Source: Hydractinia symbiolongicarpus | Taxonomy: Eukaryota; Cnidaria; Hydrozoa; Anthoathecata; Hydractiniidae | NCBI RefSeq assembly: GCF_029227915.1 | Contig: NC_079885.1 | Location: forward strand, 29,453,001 to 29,517,000 | Direction of reading: 5' to 3' | Length of the DNA stretch: 64,000 bases | In this document: one piece after another, positions 41,951 to 54,041 of the stretch | How the letters are laid out: each line of letters starts with the position of its first letter | Numbering within the stretch: the stretch's first letter is position 1 | The notes under the pieces: model-generated | The model's database searches: none | Told to the model about the DNA's origin: nothing | The model's input: only the letters and a program-made list of their open reading frames with translations | Translations under genes and position numbers: made by a program

Positions 41951-44199
41951 GTAGTTTTCAAAAATGTTTTCATTTTTGATGAGACGCTGAATAAAAGAAG
42001 TTTAATCGCCGGCAAACGGAAACCTGCGATTTCCCGTAAATCCCGGACCCGGCCTGTATAGTCAAAAGTATAAAAAGAAAGTACCCAGGGAGTAAACACA
42101 TTTCCCGAACGATTTTTTAAATTATTTTTTCACCACTAAAACGCATGAGACTTGTAGTTTTCAAAAGTGTTTTCATTTTTGATGAGACGCTGAATAAAAG
42201 AAGTTTAATCGCCGGCAAACGAAAACCCGCGATTTCCCGTAAATCCTGGGCTTGGCCCGTACAGTTGAATGTATCTAAAGAAAGTACCCAGGGAGTACAC
42301 TAATTTCCCGAACGATTTTTCAAATTATTTCTGCACCACTAGAACGAATGAGACTTGTAGTTTTCAAAAATGTTTTCATTTTTAATGAGACGCTTAATGA
42401 AAGAGGTTTAATCGCCGGCAAACGAAAACCCGCTGTTTCCCGTAAATGCCGGGCTTGTCCCGTATAGTCGAATGTATACAGAGAAAGTACCCTGTGAGTA
42501 AACTCATTTCCAGAACGATTTTTAAATTATTTTTTCACCACTAAAACGCATGAGATTTGTAGTTTTCAAAAATGTTTTCATTTTTGATGAGACGCCTAAT
42601 GAAAGAGGTTTAATCGCCGGCAAACGAAAACCCGCAATTTCCCGTAAATCCCGGGCTTGGCCCGTATAGTCGAATGTATACAAAGAAAGTACCCTGTGAG
42701 TAAACTTATTTCCAGAACGATTTTTAAATTATCTTTTCACCACTAAAACGCATGAGACTTGTAGTTTTTAAAAATGTTTTCATTTTTGATGAGACGCTGA
42801 ATAAAAGAAGTTTAATCGCCGGCAAACTGAAACCTGCGATTTCCCGTAAATCTCGCACTCGGCCCGTATAGTCAAAAGTATACAAAGAAAGTACCCTGGG
42901 AGTAAACTCATTTCCCGAACGATTTTTTAATTATTATTTCACCACTAAAGCCCATGAGACTTGCAGTTTTTAAAAATGTTTTCATTTTTGATGAGACGCT
43001 GAATAAAAGAAGTTTAATCGCCGGCAAACGAAAACCCGCGATTTCCCGTAAATCCCGTGCTCGGCCCGTATAGTCAAAAGTATACAAAGAAAGTACCCAG
43101 GGAGTAAACTCATTTCCCGAACGATTTTTTAAATTTTTTTTTCACCACTAAAACGCATGAGACTTGTAGGTTTCACAAATGTTTTCATTTTTGATGAGAC
43201 GCTTAATGAAAGAGGTTTAATCGCCGGCAAACAAAAACCCGCGATTTCCCGTAAATCCCGGCTTGGCCCGTATAGTCGAATGTATACAAAGAAAGTACCC
43301 TGTGAGTAAACTCAATTCCAGAACGATTTTTAAATTATTTTTTCACCACTAAAACGCATGAGATTTGTAGTTTTCAAAAATGTTTTCATTTTTGATGAGA
43401 CGCCTAATGAAAGAGGTTTAATCGCCGGCAAACGAAAACCCGCAATTTCCCGTAAATCCCGGGGTTGGCCCGTACAGTCGAATGTATACAAAGAAAGTAC
43501 CCAGGGAGTAAACTCATTTCCCAAACGATTTTTTAATTATAATTTCACCACTAAAGCCCATGAGACTTGCAGTTTTTAAAAATGTTTTCATTTTTGATGA
43601 GACGCTGAATAAAAGAAGTTTAATCGCCGGCAAACGAAAACCCGCGATTTCCCGTAAATCCCGGGCTCGGCCCGTATAGTCAAAAGTATACAAAGAAAGT
43701 ACCCAGGGAGTAAACTCATTTCCCGAACGATTTTTTAAATTATTTTTTCACCACTAAAACGCATAAGACTTGCAGTTTTCAAAAATGTTTTCATTTTTGA
43801 TGGGACGCTGAATAAAAGAAGTTTAATCGCCGGCACACGAAAACCCGCGATTTCCCCTAAATCCCGGGCTTGGCCCGTGTAGTCAAATGTATACAAAGAA
43901 AGTACCCAGGAAGTAAACTCATTTCCCGAACGATTTTTTAATTTTTTTTTTCACCACTAAGACGCATGAGACTGGTAGTTTTCAAAAATGTTTTCATTTT
44001 TGATGAGACGCTTAATGAAAGCGGTTTAATCGCCGGCAAACAAAAACCAGCGATTTCCCGTAAATCCCGGGCTTGGCCTGTATAGTCGAATGTATACAAA
44101 GAAAGTACCCTGTGAGTAAACTCATTTCCAGAACAATTTTTTAATATATTTTTTCACCACTAAAACGCATGAGACTTGTAGTTTTCAAAAATGTTTTCA
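41951..44199 (+). repeat. Satellite monomers, transition block
   Basis: Irregular monomers linking the 18-mer-like block to the 14-mer block. A monomer with CCCAAACG followed by TTAATTATAATTTC near 43,521 is an outlying relative of the monomers at 46,557 and 49,389 in the following higher-order repeat. The GATGGGACGCTG monomer near 43,799 recurs near 49,668. I see nothing non-satellite. Confidence 0.7.
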
Positions 44200-47100
44200 T
44201 TTTTGATGAGACGCTTAATGAAAGAGGTTTAATCGCCGGCAAACAAAAACCAGCGATATCCCCTAAATCCCGGGCTTGGCCCGTGTAGTCAAATGTATAC
44301 AAAGAAAGTACCCAGGGAGTAAACTCATTTCTCGAACGATTTTTTAAATTTTTTTTTCACCACTAAAACGCATGAGACTTGTAGTTTTCAAAAATGTTTT
44401 CATTTTTGATGAGACGCTTAATGAAAGAGGTCTAATCGCCGGCAAACAAAAACCCGCGATTTCCCGTAAATCCCGGGCTTGGCCCGTATAGTCGAATGTA
44501 TACAAAGAAAGTACCCAGGGAGTAACTCATTTCGCGAACGATTTTTTAAATTATTTTTTCACCACTAAAGCCCATGAGACTTGCAGTTTTTAAAAATGTT
44601 TTCATTTTTGTGGAGACGCTGAATAAAAGAAGTTTAATCGCCGGCAAACGAAAACCCGCGATTTCCCGTAAATCCAGGTCTCGGCCCGTATAGTCAAAAG
44701 TATACAAAGAAAGTACCCAGGGAGTAAACTCATTTCCCGAACGATTTTTTAAATTTTTTTTTCACCACTAAAACGCATGAGACTTGTAGGTTTTAAAAAT
44801 GTTTTCATTTTTGATGAGACGCTTAATGAAAGAGGTTTAATCGCCGGCAAACGAAAACCCGCGATTTCCCGTAAATCCCGGGCTTGGCCCGTATAGTCAA
44901 AAGTATACAAAGAAAGTACCCAGGGAGTAAACACATTTCCCGAACGATTTTTTAAATTATTTTTTCACCACTAAAAAGCATGAGACTTGTAGTTTTCAAA
45001 AGTGTTTTCATTTTTGATGAGACGCTGAATAAAAGAAGTTTAATCGCCGGCAAACGAAAACCCGCGATTTCCCGTAAATCCCGGGCTCGGCCCGTATAGT
45101 CAAAAGTATACAAAGAAAGTACCCAGGGAGTAAACTCATTTCCCGAACGATTTTTTAAATTTTTTTTTCACCACTAAAACGCATGAGACTTGTAGGTTTC
45201 ACAAATGTTTTCCTTTTTGATGAGACGCTTAATGAAAGAGGTTTAATCGCCGGCAAACAAAAACCCGCGATTTCCCGTAAATCCCGGCTTGGCCCGTATA
45301 GTCGAATGTATACAAAGAAAGTACCCTGTGAGTAAACTCATTTCCAGAACGATTTTTAAATTATTTTTTCACCACTAAAACGCATGAGATTTGTAGTTTT
45401 CAAAAATGTTTTCATTTTTGATGAGACGCCTAATGAAAGAGGTTTAAACGCCGGCAAACGAAAACCCGCAATTTCCCGTAAATCCCAGGCTTGGCCCGTA
45501 TAGTCGAATGTATACAAAGAAAGTACCCTGTGCGTAAACTTATTTCCAGAACGATTTTTAAATTATCTTTTCACCACTAAAACGCATGAGACTTGTAGTT
45601 TTCAAAAATGTTTTCATTTTTGATGAGACGCTGAATAAAAGAAGTTTAATCGCCGGCAAACGGAAACCTGCGATTTCCCGTAAATCTCACACTCGGCCCG
45701 TATAGTCAAAAGTATACAAAGAAAGTACCCAGGAAGTAAACTCATTTCCCGAACGATTTTTTAATTATTATTTCACCACTAAAGCCCATGAGACTTGCAG
45801 TTTTTAAAAATGTTTTCATTTTTGATGAGACGCTGAATAAAAGAAGTTTAATCGCCGGCAAACGAAAACCCGCGATTTCCCGTAAATCCCGGGCTCGGCC
45901 CGTATAGTCAAAAGTATACAAAGAAAGTACCCAGGGAGTAAACTCATTTCCCGAACGATTTTTTAAATTTTTTTTTCACCACTAAAACGCATGAGACTTG
46001 TAGGTTTCACAAATGTTTTCATTTTTGATGAGACGCTTAATGAAAGAGGTTTAATCGCCGGCAAACAAAAACCCGCGATTTCCCGTAAATCCCGGCTTGG
46101 CCCGTATAGTCGAATGTATACAAAGAAAGTACCCTGTGAGTAAACTCATTTCCAGAACGATTTTTAAATTATTTTTTCACCACTAAAACGCATGAGATTT
46201 GTAGTTTTCAAAAATGTTTTCATTTTTGATGAGACGCCTAATGAAAGAGGTTTAATCGCCGGCAAACGAAAACCCGCAATTTCCCGTAAATCCCGGGCTT
46301 GGCCCGTACAGTCGAATGTATACAAAGAAAGTACCCTGTGAGTAAACTCATTTCCAGAACGATTTTTAAATTATCTTTTCACCACTAAAACGCATGAGAC
46401 TTGTAGTTTTCAAAAATGTTTTCATTTTTGATGAGACGCTGAATAAAAGAAGTTTAATCGCCGGCAAACGGAAACCTGCGATTTCCCGTAAATCCCGCAC
46501 TCGGCCCGTATAGTCAAAAGTATACAAAGAAAGTACCCAGGGAGTAAACTCATTTCCCAAACGATTTTTTAATTATAATTTCACCACTAAAGCCCATGAG
46601 ACTTGCAGTTTTTAAAAATGTTTTCATTTTTGATGAGACGCTGAATAAAAGAAGTTTAATCGCCGGCAAACGAAAACCCGCGATTTCCCGTAAATCCCGG
46701 GCTCGGCCCGTATAGTCACAAGTATAAAAAGAAAGTACCCAGGGAGTAAACTCATTTCCCGAACGATTTTTTAATTATAATTTCACCACTAAAGCCCATG
46801 AGACTTGCAGTTTTTAAAAATGTTTTCATTTTTGATGAGACGCTGAATAAAAGAAGTTTAATCGCCGGCAAACGAAAACCCGCGATTTCCCGTAAATCCC
46901 GGGCTCGGCCCGTATAGTCACAAGTATAAAAAGAAAGTACCCAGGGAGTAAACTCATTTCCCGAACGATTTTTTAAATTATTTTTTCACCACTACAACGC
47001 ATGAGACTTGTAGTTTTTAAAAATGTTTTCATTTTTGATGAGACGCTTAATGAAAGAGGTTTAATCGCCGGCAAACAAAAACCAGCGATTTCCCCTAAAT

Positions 47101-49590
47101 CCCGGGCTTGGCCCGTGTAGTCAAATGTATACAAAGAAAGTACCCAGGGAGTAAACTCATTTCTCGAACGATTTTTTAAATTTTTTTTTCACCACTAAAA
47201 CGCATGAGACTTGTAGTTTTCAAAAATGTTTTCATTTTTGATGAGACGCTTAATGAAAGAGGTCTAATCGCCGGCAAACAAAAACCCGCGATTTCCCGTA
47301 TATCCCGGGCTTGGCCCGTATAGTCGAATGTATACAAAGAAAGTACCCAGGGAGTAACTCATTTCGCGAACGATTTTTTAAATTATTTTTTCACCACTAA
47401 AGCCCATGAGACTTGCAGTTTTTAAAAATGTTTTCATTTTTGTGGAGACGCTGAATAAAAGTTTTTTAATCGCCGGCAAACGAAAACCCGCGATTTCCCG
47501 TAAATCCAGGTCTCGGCCCGTATAGTCAAAAGTATACAAAGAAAGTACCCAGGGAGTAAACTCATTTCCCGAACGATTTTTTAAATTTTTTTTTCACCAC
47601 TAAAACGCATGAGACTTGTAGGTTTTAAAAATGTTTTCATTTTTGATGAGACGCATAATGAAAGAGGTTTAATCGCCGGCAAACGAAAACCCGCGATTTC
47701 CCGTAAATCCCGGGCTTGGCCCGTATAGTCAAAAGTATACAAAGAAAGTACCCAGGGAGTAAACACATTTCCCGAACGATTTTTTAAATTATTTTTTCAC
47801 CACTAAAAAGCATGAGACTTGTAGTTTTCAAAAGTGTTTTCATTTTTGATGAGACGCTGAATAAAAGAAGTTTAATCGCCGGCAAACGAAAACCCGCGAT
47901 TTCCCGTAAATCCCGGGCTCGGCCCGTATAGTCAAAAGTATACAAAGAAAGTACCCAGGGAGTAAACTCATTTCCCGAACGATTTTTTAAATTTTTTTTT
48001 CACCACTAAAACGCATGAGACTTGTAGGTTTCACAAATGTTTTCCTTTTTGATGAGACGCTTAATGAAAGAGGTTTAATCGCCGGCAAACAAAAACCCGC
48101 GATTTCCCGTAAATCCCGGCTTGGCCCGTATAGTCGAATGTATACAAAGAAAGTACCCTGTGAGTAAACTCATTTCCAGAACGATTTTTAAATTATTTTT
48201 TCACCACTAAAACGCATGAGATTTGTAGTTTTCAAAAATGTTTTCATTTTTGATGAGACGCCTAATGAAAGAGGTTTAATCGCCGGCAAACGAAAACCCG
48301 CAATTTCCCGTAAATCCCAGGCTTGGCCCGTATAGTCGAATGTATACAAAGAAAGTACCCTGTGAGTAAACTTATTTCCAGAACGATTTTTAAATTATCT
48401 TTTCACCACTAAAACGCATGAGACTTGTAGTTTTCAAAAATGTTTTCATTTTTGATGAGACGCTGAATAAAAGAAGTTTAATCGCCGGCAAACGGAAACC
48501 TGCGATTTCCCGTAAATCTCACACTCGGCCAGTATAGTCAAAAGTATACAAAGAAAGTACCCAGGAAGTAAACTCATTTCCCGAACGATTTTTTAATTAT
48601 TATTTCACCACTAAAGCCCATGAGACTTGCAGTTTTTAAAAATGTTTTCATTTTTGATGAGACGCTGAATAAAAGAAGTTTAATCGCCGGCAAACGAAAA
48701 CCCGCGATTTCCCGTAAATCCCGGGCTCGGCCCGTATAGTCAAAAGTATACAAAGAAAGTACCCAGGGAGTAAACTTATTTCCCGAACGATTTTTTAAAT
48801 TTTTTTTTCACCACTAAAACGCATGAGACTTGTAGGTTTCACAAATGTTTTCATTTTTGATGAGACGCTTAATGAAAGAGGTTTAATCGCCGGCAAACAA
48901 AAACCCGCGATTTCCCGTAAATCCCGGCTTGGCCCGTATAGTCGAATGTATACAAAGAAAGTACCCTGTGAGTAAACTCATTTCCAGAACGATTTTTAAA
49001 TTATTTTTTCACCACTAAAACGCATGAGATTTGTAGTTTTCAAAAATGTTTTCATTTTTGATGAGACGCCTAATGAAAGAGGTTTAATCGCCGGCAAACG
49101 AAAAGCCGCAATTTCCCGTAAATCCCGGGCTTGGCCCGTACAGTCGAATGTATACAAAGAAAGTACCCTGTGAGTAAACTCATTTCCAGAACGATTTTTA
49201 AATTATCTTTTCACCACTAAAACGCATGAGACTTGTAGTTTTCAAAAGTGTTTTCATTTTTGATGAGACGCTGAATAAAAGAAGTTTAATCGCCGGCAAA
49301 CGGAAACCTGCGATTTCCCGTAAATCCCGCACTCGGCCCGTATAGTCAAAAGTATACAAAGAAAGTACCCAGGGAGTAAACTCATTTCCCAAACGATTTT
49401 TTAATTATAATTTCACCACTAAAGCCCATGAGACTTGCAGTTTTTAAAAATGTTTTCATTTTTGATGAGACGCTGAATAAAAGAAGTTTAATCGCCGGCA
49501 AACGAAAACCCGCGATTTCCCGTAAATCCCGGGCTCGGCCCGTATAGTCACAAGTATAAAAAGAAAGTACCCAGGGAGTAAACTCATTTC
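44200..49590 (+). repeat. Higher-order repeat, 14 monomers (2,832 bp), ~1.9 copies
   Basis: The variant CTCGAACG is at 44,331 and 47,163, and CCAAACG with TTAATTATAATTTC is at 46,557 and 49,389; both pairs are 2,832 bp apart. The copies are nearly identical. The boundary near 46,560-46,960 contains two consecutive, almost identical monomers (both with TAGTCACAAGTATAAAAAG, near 46,713 and 46,915), a single-monomer duplication. Confidence 0.85.
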
Positions 49591-50229
49591 CCGAACGATT
49601 TTTTAAATTATTTTTTCACCACTAAAACGCATAAGACTTGCAGTTTTCAAAAATGTTTTCATTTTTGATGGGACGCTGAATAAAAGAAGTTTAATCGCCG
49701 GCACACGAAAACCCGCGATTTCCCCTAAATCCCGGGCTTGGCCCGTGTAGTCAAATGTATACAAAGAAAGTACCCAGGGAGTAAACTCATTTCCCGAACG
49801 ATTTTTTAATTTTTTTTTTCACCACTAAGACGCATGAGACTGGTAGTTTTCAAAAATGTTTTCATTTTTGATGAGACGCTTAATGAAAGCGGTTTAATCG
49901 CCGGCAAACAAAAACCAGCGATTTCCCGTAAATCCCGGGCTTGGCCTGTATAGTCGAATGTATACAAAGAAAGTACCCTGTGAGTAAACTCATTTCCAGA
50001 ACAATTTTTTAATATATTTTTTCACCACTAAAACGCATGAGACTTGTAGTTTTCAAAAATGTTTTCATTTTTGATGAGACGCTTAATGAAAGAGGTTTAA
50101 TCGCCGGCAAACAAAAACCAGCGATTTCCCCTAAATCCCGGGCTTGGCCCGTGTAGTCAAATGTATACAAAGAAAGTACCCAGGGAGTAAACTCATTTCC
50201 CGAACGATTTTTTAAATTTTTTTTACCAC

Positions 50230-51840
50230 TAAAACGCATGAGACTTGTAGTTTTCAAAAATGTTTTCATTTTTGATGAGACGCTTAATGAAAGAGGTCTA
50301 ATTGCCGGCAAACGAAAACCCGCGATTTCCCGTAAATCCCGGGCTTGGCCCGTATAGTCGAATGTATACAAAGAAAGTACCCAGGGAGTAACTCATTTCC
50401 CGAACGATTTTTTAAATTATTTTTTCACCACTAAAACGCATGAGACTTGTAGTTTTCAAAAGTGTTTTCATTTTTGATGAGACGCTGAATAAAAGAAGTT
50501 TAATCGCCGGCAAACGAAAACCCGCGATTTCCCGTAAATCCCGGACTTGGCCCGTATAGTCGAATGTATACAAAAAAGTACCCAGGGAGTAAACTCATTT
50601 TTCGAAAGATTTTTTAAATTACTTTTTCACCACTAAAACGCATGAGATTTGTAGTTTTCAAAAATGTTTTCATTTTTGATGAGACGCCTAATGAAAGAGG
50701 TTTAATCGCCGGCAAACGAAAACCCGCGATTTCCCGTAAATCCTGGGCTTGGCCCGTATAGTCGAATGTATACAAAGAAAGTACCCGGTGAGTAAACTCA
50801 TTTCCAGAACGATTTTTAAATTATCTTTTCACCACTAAAACGCATGAGACTTGTAGTTTTTAAAAATGTGTTCATTTTTGATGAGACGCTGAATAAAAGA
50901 AGTTAAATCGCCGGCAAACGGAAACCTGCGACTTCCCGTAAATCCCGGACTCGGCCCGTATAGTCAAAAGTATACAAAGAAAGTACCCAGGGAGTAAACT
51001 CACTTCCCGAACAATTTTTTAATTATTATTTCACCACTAAAGCCCATGAGACTTGTAGTTTTCAAAAATGTTTTCATTTTTGATGAGACGCTTAATGAAA
51101 GAGGTCTAATTGCCGGCAAACGAAAACCCGCGATTTCCCGTAAATCCCGGGCTTGGCCCGTATAGTCGAATGTATACAAAGAAAGTACCCAGGGAGTAAC
51201 TCATTTCCCGAACGATTTTTTAAATTATTTTTTCACCACTAAAACGCATGAGACTTGTAGTTTTCAAAAGTGTTTTCATTTTTGATGAGACGCTGAATAA
51301 AAGAAGTTTAATCGCCGGCAAACGAAAACCCGCGATTTCCCGTAAATCCCGGACTTGGCCCGTATAGTCGAATGTATACAAAAAAGTACCCAGGGAGTAA
51401 ACTCATTTTTCGAAAGATTTTTTAAATTACTTTTTCACCACTAAAACGCATGAGATTTGTAGTTTTCAAAAATGTTTTCATTTTTGATGAGACGCCTAAT
51501 GAAAGAGGTTTAATCGCCGGCAAACGAAAACCCGCGATTTCCAGTAAATCCCGGGCTTGGCCCGTATAGTCGAATGTATACAAAGAAAGTACCCGGTGAG
51601 TAAACTCATTTCCAGAACGATTTTTAAATTATCTTTTCACCACTAAAACGCATGAGACTTGTAGTTTTTAAAAATGTTTTCATTTTTGATGAGACGCTGA
51701 ATAAAAGAAGTTAAATCGCCGGCAAACGGAAACCTGCGACTTCCCGTAAATCCCGGACTCGGCCCGTATAGTCAAAAGTATACAAAGAAAGTACCCAGGG
51801 AGTAAACTCACTTCCCGAACGATTTTTTAATTATTATTTC
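50230..51840 (+). repeat. Higher-order repeat, 4 monomers (808 bp), two copies
   Basis: The variant GGTCTAATTGCCGGC places its ATTGCCGG at 50,301 and 51,109, 808 bp apart. Following monomers (GTGTTTTCATT, CAAAAAAGTACCC, CCCGGTGAGTAAAC) repeat in the same order. The copies differ by isolated substitutions only. Confidence 0.85.
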
Positions 51841-52620
51841 ACCACTAAAGCCCATGAGACTTGCAGTTTTTAAAAATGTTTTTAATTTTGATGAGACGCT
51901 TAATGAAAGAGGTTTAATCGCCGGCAAACGAAAACCCGCGATTTCCCGTAAATCATGGGCTTGGCCCGTATAGTCAAAAGTATACAAAGAAAGTACCCAG
52001 GGAGTAAACACATTTCCCGAACAATTTTTTAAATTATTTTTTCACCACTAAAACGCATGAGACTTGTAGTTTTCAAAAGTGTTTTCATTTTTGATGACAC
52101 GCTGAATAAAAGAAGTTTAATCGCCGGGAAACGAAAACCCGCAATTTCCCGTAAATCCTGGGCTTGGCCCGTATAGTTGAATGTATCTAAAGAAAGTACC
52201 CAGGGAGTAAACTCACTTCCCGAACGATTTTTTAATTATTATTTCACCACTAAAGCCCATGAGACTTGCAGTTTTTAAAAATGTTTTCAATTTTGATGAG
52301 ACGCTTAATGAAAGAGGTTTAATCGCCGGCAAACGAAAACCCGCGATTTCCCGTAAATCGCGGGCTTGGCCCGTATAGTCAAAAGTATACAAAGAAAGTA
52401 CCCAGGGAGTAAACACATTTCCCGAACAATTTTTTAAATTATTTTTTCACCACTAAAACGCATGAGACTTGTAGTTTTCAAAAGTGTTTTCATTTTTGAT
52501 GACACGCTGAATAAAAGAAGTTTAATCGCCGGGAAACGAAAACCCGCAATTTCCCGTAAATCCTGGGCTTGGCCCGTATAGTTGAATGTATCTAAAGAAA
52601 GTACCCTGGGAGTAAACTGA
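51790..52620 (+). repeat. Dimer duplication (405 bp), two copies
   Basis: The monomer pair with AAACTCACTTCCCG followed by GATGACACGCTG is repeated at an offset of 405 bp, for example at about 51,805 and 52,210. This is the last clear higher-order pattern before the array ends. Confidence 0.8.
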
Positions 52621-53834
52621 TTTCTCGAACGATTTTTCAAATTATTTCTGCACCACTAGAACGAATGAGACTTGTAGTTTTCAAAAATGTTTTTATTTTT
52701 AATGAGACGCTTAATGAAAGAGGTTTAATCGCCGGCAAACGAAAACCCGCTGTTTCCCGTAAATCCCGGGCTTGTCCCGTATAGTCGAATGTATACAAAG
52801 AAAGTACCCTGTGAGTAAACTCATTTCCAGAACGATTTTTAAATTATTTTTTCACCACTAAAACGCATGAGATTTGTAGTTTTCAAAAATGTTTTCATTT
52901 TTGATGAGACGCCTAATGAAAGAGGTTTAATCGCCGGCAAACGAAAACCCGCAATTTCCCGTAAATCCCGGGCTTGGCCCGTATAGTCGAATGTATACAA
53001 AGAAAGTACCCTGTGAGTAAACTCATTTCCAGAACGATTTTTAAATTATCTTTTCACCACTAAAACGCATGAGACTTGTAGTTTTCAAAAATGTTTTCAT
53101 TTTTGATGAGACGCTGAATAAAAGAAGTTAAATCGCCGGCAAACGGAAACCTGCGATTTCCCGTAAATCGCGGGCTTGGCCAGTATAGTCAAAAGTATAC
53201 AAAGAAAGTACCCAGGGAGTAAACACATATCCCGAACGATTTTTTAAGTTATTTTTTCACCACTAAAACGCATGAGACTTGTAGTTTTCAAAAGTGTTTT
53301 TTATTTTTGATGAGACGCTGAATAAAAGAAGTTTAATCGCCGGAAAACGAAAACCCGCGATTTCCCTTAAATCCTGGGCTTGGCCCGTATAGTTAAATGT
53401 ATCTAAAGAAAGTACCCAGGGAGTAAACTGATTTCCCGAACGATTTTTCAAATTATTTCTGCACCACTAGAACGAATGAGACTTGTAGTTTTCGAAAATG
53501 TTTTCATTTTTAATGAGACGCTTAATGAAAGAGGTTTAATCGCCGGCAAACAAAAACCCGCTGTTTCCCGTAAATCCCGGGCTTGTCCCGTATAGTCGAA
53601 TGTATACAAAGAAAGTACCCTGTGAGTAAACTCATTTCCAGAACGATTTTTAAATTATTTTTTCACCACAAAAACGCATGAGATTTGTAGTTTTCAAAAA
53701 TGTTTTCATTTTTGATGAGACGCCTAATGAAAGAGGTTTAATCGCCGGCAAACGAAAACCCGCAATTTCCCGTAAATCCCGAGAGATAGGAAAATGGGGA
53801 TCCTAGGACAGCGATTAATATATTCTGTACCACT

Positions 53835-53864
53835 CCACGTCAATTTATAGATCATCCACGTCAA
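53835..53864 (+). repeat. Subterminal 9-bp direct repeats
   Basis: CCACGTCAA occurs at 53,835-53,843 and 53,856-53,864, with 21-bp periodicity (two helical turns), about 55 bp inside the presumed element edge. Spacing and position would suit a binding site for integrase or a replication protein, but this is inference. Confidence 0.4.
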
Positions 53865-53949
53865 ATCAACGATAGAAGAGTCAATAAAATCCATGTGCAC
53901 TTTACCACTTTACGTTAAATAAGCGGGCATGCTCTATAATATCTGTCCA

Positions 53950-54020
53950 AAACCCCCCTCCCCGGCCGTGTCCCCCGGGCCCCCTCCCCGTCCCCTGGGC
54001 CCCCACACACCCTCCCCTGC
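53950..54020 (-). other. C-rich tract (G-quadruplex-capable on minus strand)
   Basis: The plus strand has repeated runs of 3-6 C separated by short loops (CCCCCCTCCCC, CCCCCGGGCCCCC, CCCCTGGGCCCCC, CCCTCCCC). The minus strand therefore has at least six G-runs of three or more and meets the usual G-quadruplex pattern. It lies immediately downstream of the polymerase stop codon in the direction of transcription, within the terminal region. Its composition is quite unlike the satellite or the genes. Confidence 0.65.
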
Positions 54021-54026
54021 AGTGTC

Positions 54027-54039
54027 CTATAATTTATAG
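54027..54039 (-). terminator. 3' hairpin after pPolB
   Basis: CTATAA-T-TTATAG is a perfect 6-bp inverted repeat with a one-base centre. It ends 2 bp beyond the pPolB stop codon (54,042-54,044). It is the shortest of the series of hairpins found at gene ends in this element. Confidence 0.4.
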
Positions 54040-54041
54040 TG

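Larger units (their letters stand above)
1..53781 (+). repeat. Satellite DNA array, ~203-bp monomer, ~265 head-to-tail copies
   Basis: The landmark TGAGACTTGTAG recurs at about 91, 294, 496, 700 and 903 and so on to the end of the block, giving a monomer of 202-204 bp. All copies have one orientation. A monomer has an AT-rich half (A/T runs followed by TTCACCACTAAAACGC) and a GC-richer half containing AATCGCCGGCAAACG, GATTTCCCGTAAATC and CGGGCTTGGCCCG. At least two main classes alternate: one with CCCAGGGAGTAAAC after a TAGTCAAAAG stretch, and one with CCCTGTGAGTAAAC after TAGTCGAATG. Variants are arranged in higher-order repeats, listed separately. Many monomers carry 60-120 codon open frames on the minus strand, but these are by-products of the repeat. 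I see no gene, tRNA or transposon insertion inside the array. It may be centromeric, pericentromeric or a heterochromatic block; the sequence alone cannot decide. Confidence 0.97.
53782..54041. other. Candidate left terminal region of the element
   Basis: This is the non-coding stretch between the satellite and the polymerase stop codon. It begins GAGAGATAGG at 53,781; Polinton termini usually start with AG, so AG at 53,782 or 53,784 is a plausible first base. It then contains two direct copies of CCACGTCAA (53,835 and 53,856, 21 bp apart), an AT-rich part, and a strongly C-rich tract. Terminal repeats of these elements act in protein-primed replication and integration. Without the other end the inverted repeat cannot be confirmed. 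Confidence 0.5.

Noticed and set aside
62-53451. Many minus-strand open frames of 60-121 codons with similar products in the satellite
   Set aside because: They are the same stretch of the monomer read repeatedly. The unit of about 203 bp is not a multiple of three, only a minority of monomers keep the frame, and frames break freely between near-identical copies. No promoter or conserved start context is seen.
1-53781. CRISPR-like regular repetition
   Set aside because: There are no unique spacers; the whole 203-bp unit repeats. It is tandem satellite DNA of a eukaryote.
1-53781. CENP-B box in the monomer (minus strand TTCGTTTGCCGGCG)
   Set aside because: Only the first TTCG and part of the GC-rich end resemble the box. 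The required central A and CGGG are missing, so I do not call it.
320-53781. Poly-T stretches in the array as polymerase III terminators of a small RNA
   Set aside because: No A/B boxes or conserved RNA-like structure precede them; T-run length varies freely between monomers.
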